This document shows, piece after piece, positions 1 to 7,184 of a stretch of DNA of 64,000 nucleotides. Position 1 is the stretch's first letter. Each line of letters opens with the position of its first letter. The stretch is from Streptomyces piniterrae. GTDB lineage: Bacteria; Actinomycetota; Actinomycetes; Streptomycetales; Streptomycetaceae. The notes beneath the pieces are model-generated. The model was given only the letters and a program-made list of their open reading frames with translations. It ran no database searches and was not told the DNA's origin. The position numbers were made by a program, and so were the translations under genes. Location: assembly GCF_005048155.1 (NCBI RefSeq), contig NZ_SUMB01000005.1, positions 372,001 through 436,000 on the forward strand, in the 5' to 3' direction.

Positions 1-353
1 CTCGCCGGGGCGCGGCGGGCGGGCGCGCGGGCGGGAGCGAGCGGCTCGGCGCGGTGTGCGACGCGGGTGCCGGACCCTTGGCGTGCGCTGAGCCAGCCCT
101 CGGCGACCAGCTCCGCGTAGGCGTCGGCGACGGTGTTGCGGGCGATGCCGAGGTCGGCGGCGAGCGAGCGATAGGGCGGCAGACGGGTGCCGGGGGCCAG
201 CCGGCCGGTCCGTACGGCGTCCCGCAGCGCCCGGATGAGGACGGCACGGCGGCTGCCGGGCCCGGTCAGATCCAGATGCAGATCGGTGCCCGGACTCTCC
301 GCGAGGTCGGCCCGCTCGGCCCGATCGACCTGATTGACCCATGATTCCGGCAT
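1..353 (-). CDS. MocR/PdxR-type regulator, N-terminal part
   Basis: The reverse strand from an ATG at 353 encodes a GntR-type winged helix (LAPGTRLPPYRSLAADLGIA, then RNTVADAYAELVAEGWLSAR) followed by a Pro/Ala-rich linker; the window edge removes the rest. MocR proteins continue into an aminotransferase-fold domain that binds PLP. The visible part is almost the same as the first 100 residues of the complete MocR gene at 2744, including DLHLDLTGPG and the helix-turn-helix, so the two are paralogues. It is divergent from the AhpD-like gene at 401, which it probably controls. The aminotransferase part cannot be seen here. Confidence 0.85.
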   Translation of the reverse strand, partial: MPESWVNQVDRAERADLAESPGTDLHLDLTGPGSRRAVLIRALRDAVRTGRLAPGTRLPPYRSLAADLGIARNTVADAYAELVAEGWLSARQGSGTRVAHRAEPLAPARAPARRAPA

Positions 354-400
354 GGAAATGCACCCTATAGACGGTCGCCTGCCCTCGTAGATTCGGGGTC
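354..400. promoter_or_regulatory. divergent MocR/AhpD promoter region, copy 1
   Basis: Only 47 bp separate the start codons of the MocR gene and the AhpD-like gene, so both promoters and any MocR site must lie here or inside the coding starts. A CTATAG stretch near 364 could be a -10 element. The equivalent gap of the second module (2697-2743) is also 47 bp, and the two align in the MocR direction (shared CTACG, TAT and TTCC positions), as expected for a duplicated module. Function is inferred from position. Confidence 0.5.
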
Positions 401-907
401 ATGACGAACCACATGACGAACCACATGACGAATGAAGAGCACCTCACCGAATCGGTCCGCAGCCCCCGGGTGAACTTCGCCAAGGCCGCGCCCAAGGCTT
501 TCAAGGCCCTCATCGGATTTGACGCCGCCGCCCGCGAGGGACTGGACCCCGCACTGGTCGAGCTGGTCCAGATCCGTTCCTCGCAGCTCAACAAGTGCGC
601 GTACTGCCTGCACATGCACACCACCGACGCGCGCAAGGCGGGGGAGAGCGAGGAGCGGCTGCACATGGTCGCCGTGTGGGAGGAGGCGGCGCACTTCTTC
701 AGCGCGAAGGAACAGGCCGCGCTGGCGCTCACCGAGGCCGTGACGTTGGTATCGCACGGCGGCGTCCCGGACGCGGTCTACGAGCGGGCCGCACGGCACT
801 TCGACGAGCCGGAGCTGGCCCGGCTGTTGGCCCTGATCTTCACCATCAACACCTGGAACCGGATCGCGATCAGCACAGGGAAGGTGCCGGGGACGGACGA
901 GCGGTGA
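401..907 (+). CDS. carboxymuconolactone decarboxylase/AhpD-like protein
   Basis: The 168-residue product belongs to the CMD/AhpD superfamily of thiol-dependent peroxidase-like proteins. The redox motif C66-A-Y-C69 is followed by H73, and a Glu lies 12 residues before the first Cys (VELVQIRSSQ), the spacing of the AhpD catalytic Glu-Cys-Cys-His set. The C-terminal helix (TINTWNRIAIS) is also typical. The 5' end consists of three near-identical 12-nt units (401-436) encoding MTNH, MTNH and MTNE, so translation could begin at any of three ATGs; no clear Shine-Dalgarno favours one. It is probably regulated by the divergent MocR protein. A general antioxidant role is family knowledge; the substrate is unknown. 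Confidence 0.85.
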   Translation: MTNHMTNHMTNEEHLTESVRSPRVNFAKAAPKAFKALIGFDAAAREGLDPALVELVQIRSSQLNKCAYCLHMHTTDARKAGESEERLHMVAVWEEAAHFFSAKEQAALALTEAVTLVSHGGVPDAVYERAARHFDEPELARLLALIFTINTWNRIAISTGKVPGTDER

Positions 908-950
908 GGGGGAGCCGGGGGCGCCCCCTGTGCGCCCCCTCGCTCATCTC

Positions 951-1047
951 CGGGCCCCCGTCACCCCTCCGGGCCCCCGTCACCCCTCCGGGCCCCCGTC
1001 CACCCCTCCGGGCCCCCGTCCACCCCTCCGAGCCCTCGTCACCCCTC
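951..1047. repeat. tandem array of 19-20 bp units
   Basis: Five head-to-tail units with the core CGGGCCCCCGTCACCCCTC fill the space between two convergent genes; the last unit is degenerate. The array runs a few bases into the 3' end of the PEP-mutase-like gene, whose stop codon lies at 1039-1041 inside the last unit. There are no unique spacers, so this is not a CRISPR array. A simple minisatellite with possible transcript-end structure is the simplest reading. Confidence 0.85.
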
Positions 1048-1773
1048 CCCGCGCAACCCGTCCCGTATGCGCTCCGCCAGCCCGGCGACCGCCGTCATGG
1101 CCTGCCGCTGGAGCCCCGGGCCGAAGGTGATCCGGGACGCGCCCAGGGCGCCCAGTTCGCGTGGCGAGGGGCCGTCCGGCTGCACCACGGCGTTGACGGG
1201 GAGGCCGATCCCGGCGGCCAGTTCGGCGAGCAGCGGGGGCGGCGCCAGGATCGGATAGACGCAGTCGGCGCCCGCCTCCGCGTACAGCCGGCCGCGCCGT
1301 ACCGCCTCCGCCGTGCCCTCGACGCCCCACAGGAACGTATCGATCCGGGCGTTGATCACCAGCGCGTCGCCCGCCTCGGCCCGTACCCGCGCCAGCCAGT
1401 CCGCCTGCTCCTCGGCATCCCGGAGGGCGCCGGACGCGTGGTCGGAGTCCTCCAGGTTGCAGCCCACCGCCCCCGCGTCCGCCAGCCGGCCCACCAACTC
1501 CTTCGCGGACAGCCCGTATCCGGCCTCCACATCCGCCGAGACGGGGACGTCCACAGCCCGTACGATCCGCGCGACGGCCGCGAACATCTCGTCGGGCGGC
1601 GTCTTCCCGTCCTCGTAACCGAGGGAGGCAGCCACTCCCGCGCTGGGCGTGGCGAGCGCGGGAAACCCCGCGTCCGCGAAGACCTTGGCGCTGGCCGCGT
1701 CCCAGGGGCCCGGCAGCACCAGCGGCAGGTCCGGGCCGTGGTGCAGGGCGCGCAGCGTCTCGGCGGGGGTCAC
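1039..1773 (-). CDS. isocitrate lyase/PEP mutase family protein
   Basis: The 244-residue TIM-barrel protein resembles the PEP mutase/ICL superfamily: LPLVLPGPWDAASAKVFADA at the N-terminus, the metal-site segment SADVEAGYG, NLEDSD, and a C-terminal ITFGPGLQRQAM. The KKCGH nucleophile motif of true isocitrate lyases is absent, so a lyase or oxaloacetate-hydrolase-like reaction on a 2-oxo or methylcitrate-type acid is more likely; the substrate cannot be read from sequence. The GTG at 1773 is chosen because it overlaps the stop of the upstream AhpD gene (GTGA), which implies translational coupling and one transcript with the two AhpD-like genes upstream. Confidence 0.8.
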   Translation of the reverse strand: MTPAETLRALHHGPDLPLVLPGPWDAASAKVFADAGFPALATPSAGVAASLGYEDGKTPPDEMFAAVARIVRAVDVPVSADVEAGYGLSAKELVGRLADAGAVGCNLEDSDHASGALRDAEEQADWLARVRAEAGDALVINARIDTFLWGVEGTAEAVRRGRLYAEAGADCVYPILAPPPLLAELAAGIGLPVNAVVQPDGPSPRELGALGASRITFGPGLQRQAMTAVAGLAERIRDGLRGEG

Positions 1774-2219
1774 AGCTCCTGCCCCGGAGGCTGGCGGACG
1801 GCGACATTGACCCGGTTCCAGTTGTTGATCGCGACGATCACCGCGATGAGGTGGGCCAGTTCGCTTTCGTCGAAGTGGGCGGCGGCCCGCTCGTAGACCT
1901 CGTCGGGCACGAAACCATCCGTCAGGACGGTCACCGCTTCGGTGAGGGCGAGGGCCGCCCGCTCCCGCTCGGAGTAGAGCGCGCCCGCCTCCTCCCAGGC
2001 CGGCAGCAGATCGATCCGCTGCTGCGCCACGCCCGCCTCGCGCAGATTCCCGACATGCATATCGATGCAGAACGCGCACCGGTTGAGCTGCGAGGCGCGC
2101 AGCACGACCAGCTCGCCCAGGACCGGATCACCCAGGCCCTTCTTGGCGGCCAGCGTCAGCCGGAGCTGGGCCTCGTAGAACGCGCGCTGCCTGCCCCAGA
2201 ACTTCATACGGTGGGTCAT
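1770..2219 (-). CDS. carboxymuconolactone decarboxylase/AhpD-like protein
   Basis: This 149-residue AhpD-like protein has the CAFC motif followed by DMH and a Glu 12 residues before the first Cys (GELVVLRASQ). It sits 3 bp after the neighbouring paralogue (2223-2696), with which it shares long identical DNA, notably around 1899-1940 against 2341-2380, so the pair is a recent tandem duplication. Its N-terminus (MTHRMKFWGRQRAFYEAQLR) differs from the other two paralogues. It is followed with a 4-nt overlap by the PEP-mutase-like gene. A peroxidase or disulfide-reductase-like role is inferred from the family. Confidence 0.83.
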   Translation of the reverse strand: MTHRMKFWGRQRAFYEAQLRLTLAAKKGLGDPVLGELVVLRASQLNRCAFCIDMHVGNLREAGVAQQRIDLLPAWEEAGALYSERERAALALTEAVTVLTDGFVPDEVYERAAAHFDESELAHLIAVIVAINNWNRVNVAVRQPPGQEL

Positions 2220-2222
2220 CGG

Positions 2223-2696
2223 TCAGTCCTGCCCCGGGGCCATGCGGGTGCTCACGCCGAAGCGGTTCCACGCGTTGATGGTGGTGATCAGGGCGATCAG
2301 CTGGGCGAGTTCGGCCTCTTCGAAGTGCGCGGCGGCCCGTTCGTAGACCTCGTCGGGCACGAAACCATCCGTCAGGACGGTGATCGCCTCGGTGAGAGCG
2401 AGGGCGGCCCGCTCCTTCTCCGTGTAGAAGCCGTCGGCCTCCTCCCAGGCGTTGAGCAGGTAGATCCGCTCCTCCGTCTCGCCCGCCTTCCGCGCGTCCT
2501 TGACGTGCATATCGAGGCAGAAAGCACAGCGGTTGACCTGCGACGCACGGATCTTGACCAGTTCGACCAGCGTCGGGTCGAGCCCCCGCTTCGCCGCCAC
2601 CTCCAGTGCGATCATGGCCTTGAAAGCCTCGGGCGCGAGCTTCGCCCAGTGCATTCGCGGGCCGTGTTCTCTGCGGGCTGTCTCTGTCGTCGTCAT
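2223..2696 (-). CDS. carboxymuconolactone decarboxylase/AhpD-like protein
   Basis: The first gene of a three-gene leftward operon encodes 157 residues with CAFCLDMH and the upstream Glu of VELVKIRASQ. It is closest in layout to the gene at 401 (HWAKLAPEAFKAMIALEVAA compared with NFAKAAPKAFKALIGFDAAA). It starts 47 bp from the divergent MocR gene at 2744. The three AhpD-like paralogues and two MocR paralogues within 4.3 kb point to duplication of a whole regulator-enzyme module, then a second tandem duplication of the enzyme. Confidence 0.85.
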   Translation of the reverse strand: MTTTETARREHGPRMHWAKLAPEAFKAMIALEVAAKRGLDPTLVELVKIRASQVNRCAFCLDMHVKDARKAGETEERIYLLNAWEEADGFYTEKERAALALTEAITVLTDGFVPDEVYERAAAHFEEAELAQLIALITTINAWNRFGVSTRMAPGQD

Positions 2697-2743
2697 GGCT
2701 ACGACGCTACGGGGGGAATGGCGCAGCGGTATGGTCCACTTCC
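2697..2743. promoter_or_regulatory. divergent MocR/AhpD promoter region, copy 2
   Basis: This 47-bp gap between start codons must hold both promoters. The segment GGTATGGTCCACTTCC just before the MocR start resembles the corresponding stretch upstream of copy 1, and similar TGGTCCA-type direct repeats are known targets of MocR proteins. The binding role is inferred from position and similarity. Confidence 0.5.
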
Positions 2744-4258
2744 ATGGACGATTCGTGGGCCACTTTCGGGCGTGATCTACATCTGGACCTCACCGGCCCC
2801 GGAGGCCTGCGGGCCGCCCTGATGAGTGCGCTGCGCGAGGCCGTACGGACCGGACGGCTGGCTCCCGGCACCCGTCTGCCGTCCTCCCGCTCGCTCGCCG
2901 CCGACCTCGGCATCGCCCGCAACACCGTCGCCGACGCCTACGCGGAGCTGGTCGCCGAGGGCTGGCTCAGCGCGCGCCAGGGCTCCGGCACCCGCGTCGC
3001 CGAGCGGACGCTGCCGCGCGCCACCCCGCCGGCCCGACGCGCCCCCGGACGCACCCGCCGCCCCGAGCCGCCGCGCTTCGACCTCACCCCCGGCACCCCC
3101 GACGTCTCCTCCTTCCCGCGCACCGCCTGGCTGGCCGCGGCCCGCCGCGCTCTGACCGCCGCGCCCAACGAGGCGTTCGGCTACGGAACCGCAGCGGGCC
3201 GCCCCGAACTACGCACCGTCCTCGCCGACTACCTCGCGCGGGCCCGCGGCGTACGCGCCGACCCGGACCGCATCGTCGTCTGCGCCGGCTTCATGCAGGG
3301 GCTGGGGCTGCTGAGCCGGGCGCTGCGCGGGGAGGACGGCGGCCCCAAGGGCTGGCAGGGCACGGGCCGCCGGCGTGCCGCGCACGGTTCCCGGGCCCCG
3401 CGCCGGCCCGGCGAGGAGTGGCGCCAGGGCGACGGCCAACTCGCCGTGGAGTCCTACGGCCTCGACTTCCACCGCAATGTCATCATCCGCGCCGGCCTGC
3501 GCACCGTCCCGCTCCCGGTCGACGAACACGGCGCCCGGACCGCCGAGTTGGCCGCACTGGACGACGTACGCGCGGCGCTGCTCACCCCCGCCCACCAGTT
3601 CCCGACCGGCGTCCCGCTGCACCCCGACCGCCGCGCCGCCGCCGTCAACTGGGCGCGCGCCACCGGGGGTTACATCCTGGAGGACGACTACGACGGCGAG
3701 CTCCGCTACGACCGCCAGCCGGTCGGTGCCCTCCAGGGCCTGGACCCCGACCACGTCGTCTACATGGGCACCGCGAGCAAGAGCCTCGCCCCCGCCCTGC
3801 GCCTGGCGTGGATGGTCGTCCCGGACCGCCTCATCGACCGCGTCCTGGCCGTCAAGGGCACCGGCGAATGGCAGTCCGGCTCGCTCGACCAGCTCACCCT
3901 CGCCGAGTTCCTGTCCTCGGGCGCGTACGACCGCCATCTGCGCGGCATGCGCCTGCGCTACCGGCGCCGCCGCGACCAGCTGGTGGCGGCCGTGGCCGAA
4001 CACGCCCCGCACGTCCGCGTCTCCGGCATCGCGGCCGGCCTGCACGCCATCCTCGAACTCCCGCCCGGCACCGAACAGTCCGTCATCCAGGCCGCCCGCT
4101 GGCAGGGCCTGGCCGTCCACGGCCTGACCACCTTCACGGACCCGGCCGGCACCGCGATCCCCCGCGACGCCCTGGTCGTGGCGTACGGAAGGCCACCGGA
4201 CCACTCCTTCGCGAACGTCCTGGACGCGCTGCTGCGGGCGTTGCCGCCGGGGGAGTAG
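2744..4258 (+). CDS. MocR/PdxR-type PLP-dependent regulator
   Basis: The 504-residue protein has an N-terminal GntR winged helix (about residues 20-95; RSLAADLGIARNTVADAYAE), a Pro/Arg-rich linker, and an aminotransferase-fold domain (about 130-500). The domain holds LTPAHQFPTG, the PLP-contact Asp in LEDDYDGELRYDRQP and the Schiff-base Lys346 in GTASKSLAPALR. Such regulators sense PLP or a PLP adduct; PdxR-like members control vitamin B6 synthesis, but many have other targets. Here the divergent neighbours are AhpD-like genes, so a redox or detoxification regulon is more likely than pdxST. An unusual Gly/Arg-rich insertion (about residues 200-225, GPKGWQGTGRRRAAHGSRAP) interrupts the fold before DGQLAVESYGL. 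Confidence 0.88.
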   Translation: MDDSWATFGRDLHLDLTGPGGLRAALMSALREAVRTGRLAPGTRLPSSRSLAADLGIARNTVADAYAELVAEGWLSARQGSGTRVAERTLPRATPPARRAPGRTRRPEPPRFDLTPGTPDVSSFPRTAWLAAARRALTAAPNEAFGYGTAAGRPELRTVLADYLARARGVRADPDRIVVCAGFMQGLGLLSRALRGEDGGPKGWQGTGRRRAAHGSRAPRRPGEEWRQGDGQLAVESYGLDFHRNVIIRAGLRTVPLPVDEHGARTAELAALDDVRAALLTPAHQFPTGVPLHPDRRAAAVNWARATGGYILEDDYDGELRYDRQPVGALQGLDPDHVVYMGTASKSLAPALRLAWMVVPDRLIDRVLAVKGTGEWQSGSLDQLTLAEFLSSGAYDRHLRGMRLRYRRRRDQLVAAVAEHAPHVRVSGIAAGLHAILELPPGTEQSVIQAARWQGLAVHGLTTFTDPAGTAIPRDALVVAYGRPPDHSFANVLDALLRALPPGE

Positions 4259-4271
4259 GGGCGGGGCGGCC

Positions 4272-4559
4272 CTACGCGTCGTCTCCGGCTTCGTCCGGTT
4301 CGGCGCTCGTCGGCACCGTGACGAAGGTCCCGCGCTGAGGCACGGTGAAGACCGGCCCCTCCTCCACGAGCACGGCGATGGCGCGTCGGACGGTGGTGCG
4401 GGCAAGCCCGTATTGCTGCACGAGCTGCGTCTCGGACGCCATCGCCCGTCCGGGCTTCCAGTCGCCGCGCCGGATGCGTGCCCGAAGGATCTCGGCAAGC
4501 TGCCGGTATGGGGTCAGCGGTGCGCCGTGGTCAATCTCTGCGTCCGGATCGATGGCCGT
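4272..4559 (-). CDS. short GntR-family regulator with no standard start codon
   Basis: An open frame of about 96 codons encodes a winged helix of the GntR type (TPYRQLAEILRARIRRGDW, then ASETQLVQQYGLARTTVRRA and VPQRGTFVTV) and an acidic tail. The frame is closed upstream by TAG at 4569-4571, and no ATG, GTG or TTG precedes the domain. Related short Streptomyces GntR proteins begin M-A-x-D-P-D; here that position reads ACG-GCC-ATC-GAT-CCG-GAC, so ACG at 4557-4559 stands where ATG is expected. It may use a rare start, be silenced by a point mutation, or reflect a base error. The next ATG lies inside the helix-turn-helix. A second short GntR gene follows at 4616. Confidence 0.5.
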   Translation of the reverse strand, partial: TAIDPDAEIDHGAPLTPYRQLAEILRARIRRGDWKPGRAMASETQLVQQYGLARTTVRRAIAVLVEEGPVFTVPQRGTFVTVPTSAEPDEAGDDA

Positions 4560-4615
4560 GCGCCGAAGCTAGGTGCCCGCCTTCGACGCGGCAAATCACC
4601 AGAGTTGACTCCGCC

Positions 4616-4834
4616 TCAGAGGACGAACGTCCCCTTCGCGGGCAGGGTCGCGACGAGCCCCCGTCTCCGCAGCTCGGCAACGGCCCGGCGAACGGTTCCG
4701 ATGCTCACTTCGTACAGCTCCGTCATGGCCCGTTCCCCGGGCAGGGCGGCGCCACTCGGCAGCTTGCCGGAGGCGATCTCGGCGGCAATCTTGTCCGCGA
4801 GCTTCACGTATTCGTAGCGGGGCAGCTCTCCCAT
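4616..4834 (-). CDS. short GntR-family winged-helix protein
   Basis: The 72-residue protein is a stand-alone GntR DNA-binding domain: LADKIAAEIASGKLPSGAAL, then MTELYEVSIGTVRRAVAELR and the wing GLVATLPAKGTFVL at the very C-terminus. There is no ligand-binding domain. The start at 4834 gives the usual MGELPRYEYVKLADKI N-terminus; an upstream in-frame ATG at 4870 is possible but would run into the conserved leader element. It is divergent from the two small genes at 5019-5530, an arrangement that suggests it regulates them and itself through the GGGACGC-rich region between. Confidence 0.8.
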   Translation of the reverse strand: MGELPRYEYVKLADKIAAEIASGKLPSGAALPGERAMTELYEVSIGTVRRAVAELRRRGLVATLPAKGTFVL

Positions 4835-4840
4835 GGTCCC

Positions 4841-4935
4841 GATCGTCGCGCGGCGGAGTGCTGCCCGCATCGTGCGGACGCGTCCCGACGCGGTGGGACG
4901 CAGTAGAGTTCAGGGGGGCGCAGGGGGACGCAGTT
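4841..4935. promoter_or_regulatory. GGGACGC-rich intergenic region, including a duplicated leader
   Basis: Upstream of the short GntR gene lies a 50-bp stretch (about 4841-4890) that recurs with about four mismatches at 7185-7236, again just upstream of a leftward gene. Beyond it, GGGACGCAGT occurs at 4895 and 4926, and further GGACGC and GCGTCCC motifs sit between. Repeated short motifs between a GntR gene and its divergent neighbours are likely regulator sites. The role is inferred; the repeats are directly visible. Confidence 0.5.
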
Positions 4936-5018
4936 CGAGGTAGCTTGGTCCAAGAAGGAACCCCGCGGCAGCGCGAACCGCCCGGGGCTGTGGCCGATCG
5001 CTGTAAGGAGCGACCGAC

Positions 5019-5237
5019 ATGCGAATGCTATTCGAGTTACTGGCAAGGCTGCTCTTCCCCGCGCACGGCAAGCATCGCGCCGTGACTCCGCTGGCAACAC
5101 CTCTGCCGTCTTGGCATCACGCTGGCCCCGTCCGCAGGCTCGTTCGGACGACGCAGCCGGTGATCGAGATCATCGACGGGGACGCGACGGCGTCGGTCCG
5201 TCCCTACGTCCTCGCTGCCGAAGGGACCGGCTGGTGA
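5019..5237 (+). CDS. small protein of unknown function
   Basis: This 72-residue protein starts at an ATG preceded by AAGGAG (5005-5010) at good spacing. It begins with an amphipathic or hydrophobic segment (MRMLFELLARLLFPAHGKHR) and ends with VRPYVLAAEGTGW, a tail I recognise from other Streptomyces small proteins of unknown role. No catalytic motif is seen. Its stop overlaps the GTG of the next gene (GTGA), so the two are probably co-translated, and both lie divergent to a short GntR regulator. Confidence 0.7.
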   Translation: MRMLFELLARLLFPAHGKHRAVTPLATPLPSWHHAGPVRRLVRTTQPVIEIIDGDATASVRPYVLAAEGTGW

Positions 5238-5530
5238 CCGGCCTCCGTCGGCTCCCCTGGGACGGCCCGGAGGGGAAGCCCACCTATCTCTCGACGGACG
5301 GCGGCCATTGCCTTCTCTCCCGTCTGGCAGACCAGGTGGAACGGGAACAGCTCGACACGGCGCAGACCGTCGTCCGACTCGCCCGCGACATGCTGGACGG
5401 CACGAACGTCGCGGCCCCGGACGAGGTCCGCTTCGCCGCCATCAGGCTCATCGAGTGCCTGACAGACACACTGCGGGTCGCCGAAGCCCGCGGCGCGAGC
5501 CTCCCGCCGCAGCCGGAAGACCCCGGCTGA
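5234..5530 (+). CDS. hypothetical protein coupled to the upstream small gene
   Basis: The product is 98 residues from a GTG at 5234 that overlaps the previous stop. The sequence is mainly helical and hydrophilic (LSRLADQVEREQLDTAQTVV, RFAAIRLIECLTDTLRVAEA). No known domain is recognised. Because the two small genes share a ribosome hand-off and a divergent GntR gene, they probably act together. Length, codon use and the clear reading frame support a real gene. Confidence 0.65.
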   Translation: MTGLRRLPWDGPEGKPTYLSTDGGHCLLSRLADQVEREQLDTAQTVVRLARDMLDGTNVAAPDEVRFAAIRLIECLTDTLRVAEARGASLPPQPEDPG

Positions 5531-5715
5531 CGCCGTCGGTCCCTTTCCCTGTCTGTGTCCCTGTCCGTGCCCCTGTCCCCGGCCGGATTGCCGCTGCGGC
5601 GCACCACGCGTTGGATGGAAGGAGAACCGTCCTGTCGACAGAGTGCCCCGGCGGATGCGCGGCCCGTATTCGGCCCGTATTCGGTCCGCGTCCGGTCCGG
5701 GAGGGAGGGGCGATC

Positions 5716-6573
5716 ATGAATCTCGTACTGCGCCCAGGACGAGCCGACGATGCCGCGGACTGCGGCAGGATCTGCTTCGAGGCCTTCGCCGGAATCGCCC
5801 GCGAGCACGCATTTCCCCCCTCCGTCCCCAGTCCGGAAGCGGCCACGGGAGTGGTCGAGATGATGCTGAACCACCCAGGCATCTACAGCGTCGTCGCCGA
5901 GCGCGACGGCGAGATCATGGGCAGCAACTTTCTCGACGAACGTTCGCCCGTCGTCGGCGTCGGGCCGGTCACCGTGGCCCCCGGCGCCCAGAACGGCGGC
6001 GTCGGGCGTCGGCTGATGCAGGACGTCATGCAGCGAGCGGCCGAACGGCACGCACCCGGCATCCGGCTGCTGCAGAGCGGCTACCACTCCCGGTCGTTCG
6101 CGCTCTACGCCGGCCTGGGGTTCGAGTTCCGCGAAACCATGGCCTGCATGCAGGGACCGCCGATCGGCGGGATGGTGCCCGGGTACGAGGTGCGGCCGGC
6201 GACCGATGCGGACCTGGAGGCCTGCAACCAGGTCTGCCGGAGGGTGCACGGGATCGACCGCGGCGGGGAGGTCGCCGACGCGCTGAAGAGCGGCACGGCA
6301 CGCGTGACCGTGCACGACGAACGGATCACCGGCTACGCAACGGACCTGTCCTTCTTCGCGCACGCGGTCGGCGAGAGCACCGAGGACATCAGGGCCCTGA
6401 TCGCCTCGGCTCCCGCCTTCGGCGGCCCCGGCATCCTCATCCCCGCACGCGACAGCGCCCTGCTCCAATGGGCCCTGCGCAACGGCCTCAAGGTGTCGGA
6501 GCTGATGAGCCTGATGACCATCGGCCTCTACAACGAGCCCGCCGGGGCATACCTCCCGTCCGTCTTCTACTGA
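5716..6573 (+). CDS. GNAT family N-acetyltransferase
   Basis: The 285-residue protein has an N-terminal GNAT fold: the acetyl-CoA-binding motif A is seen as VGPVTVAPGAQNGGVGRRLM (Q/R-x-x-G-x-G/A type), followed by SFALYAGLGFEFRET. A second, more divergent GNAT-like half covers about residues 150-280 (YEVRPATDADLEACNQVCRR). Two-domain GNATs of this size transfer acetyl groups to small molecules or proteins; the substrate cannot be predicted. The ATG at 5716 is chosen because GGGAGGGG precedes it and it directly opens the domain. It is convergent with the next acetyltransferase. Confidence 0.82.
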   Translation: MNLVLRPGRADDAADCGRICFEAFAGIAREHAFPPSVPSPEAATGVVEMMLNHPGIYSVVAERDGEIMGSNFLDERSPVVGVGPVTVAPGAQNGGVGRRLMQDVMQRAAERHAPGIRLLQSGYHSRSFALYAGLGFEFRETMACMQGPPIGGMVPGYEVRPATDADLEACNQVCRRVHGIDRGGEVADALKSGTARVTVHDERITGYATDLSFFAHAVGESTEDIRALIASAPAFGGPGILIPARDSALLQWALRNGLKVSELMSLMTIGLYNEPAGAYLPSVFY

Positions 6574-6603
6574 CGCCGGGGGCGCCCTTCCCCTGACTCC
6601 CCG

Positions 6604-7158
6604 TCACAGATCCCGCACGAACGACACCCGGTCCAGCCCCGGCCCGTCGTAATCCCCGTGCACCGGCACGCCACCCTCCACCCGGTCGCCCGGCTCCAAC
6701 CGGAAGCCCATACGGGTGTGGTACGCGATGGAGTTGAGGTTCGTAGGGCTGGTGATGCACCGAACCTGGGTCCTCCCGTGGCCGCGAGCGGTGTCGAAGA
6801 AACGGTGATACAGCGCGCTGCCGAGCCCACCACGCTGCCCTTCGGGACACACCCCGACGAAGTGGATATACGCCGTCTTCGGCTCCGTCTGGGACAGAAA
6901 ACCTATGAGAAAGGCACGGAGGGCGCCGTCGTCACCCTCAACGAGATAGCTGGTCTCCGCAAAGTGCTGAAGAAACAACCGCGGTACGAGCAACTGCCGT
7001 TGCAGCACACCCGCGTCGCCACCGAGGCCGCCCCACCAGTCAGCCAGGGCCACCTGGAGCCGCGGGTGGTCCGATGCAGCTGGATGACGCAGCGTCATAG
7101 CAACGGGCAGTGCGTCGAGTTCTGGGGTGCCTTCACTGCCTTCAGTGCCTGCGGTCAT
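6604..7158 (-). CDS. GNAT family N-acetyltransferase
   Basis: This 184-residue single-domain GNAT has the acetyl-CoA site VGVCPEGQRGGLGSALYHRF and the C-terminal NLNSIAYHTRMGFRLEPGDR signature. The substrate is unknown. Its upstream region carries the second copy of the roughly 50-bp leader found before the GntR gene at 4834, so the two genes may answer to the same factor. It ends 30 bp from the convergent acetyltransferase gene. Confidence 0.82.
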   Translation of the reverse strand: MTAGTEGSEGTPELDALPVAMTLRHPAASDHPRLQVALADWWGGLGGDAGVLQRQLLVPRLFLQHFAETSYLVEGDDGALRAFLIGFLSQTEPKTAYIHFVGVCPEGQRGGLGSALYHRFFDTARGHGRTQVRCITSPTNLNSIAYHTRMGFRLEPGDRVEGGVPVHGDYDGPGLDRVSFVRDL

Positions 7159-7184
7159 GGCCGATCCTTCGAACGATGCAACGT

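Noticed and set aside
951..1047. Possible CRISPR array
   Set aside because: The units are directly adjacent with no unique spacers and there are no cas genes nearby.
1039..1773. True isocitrate lyase (aceA)
   Set aside because: The protein is too short and lacks the KKCGH catalytic motif; it belongs to the wider PEP mutase/ICL superfamily.
2744..4258. Assigning the MocR protein as PdxR
   Set aside because: There is no pdxS or pdxT nearby; the divergent genes are AhpD-like, so a vitamin B6 role is not supported.
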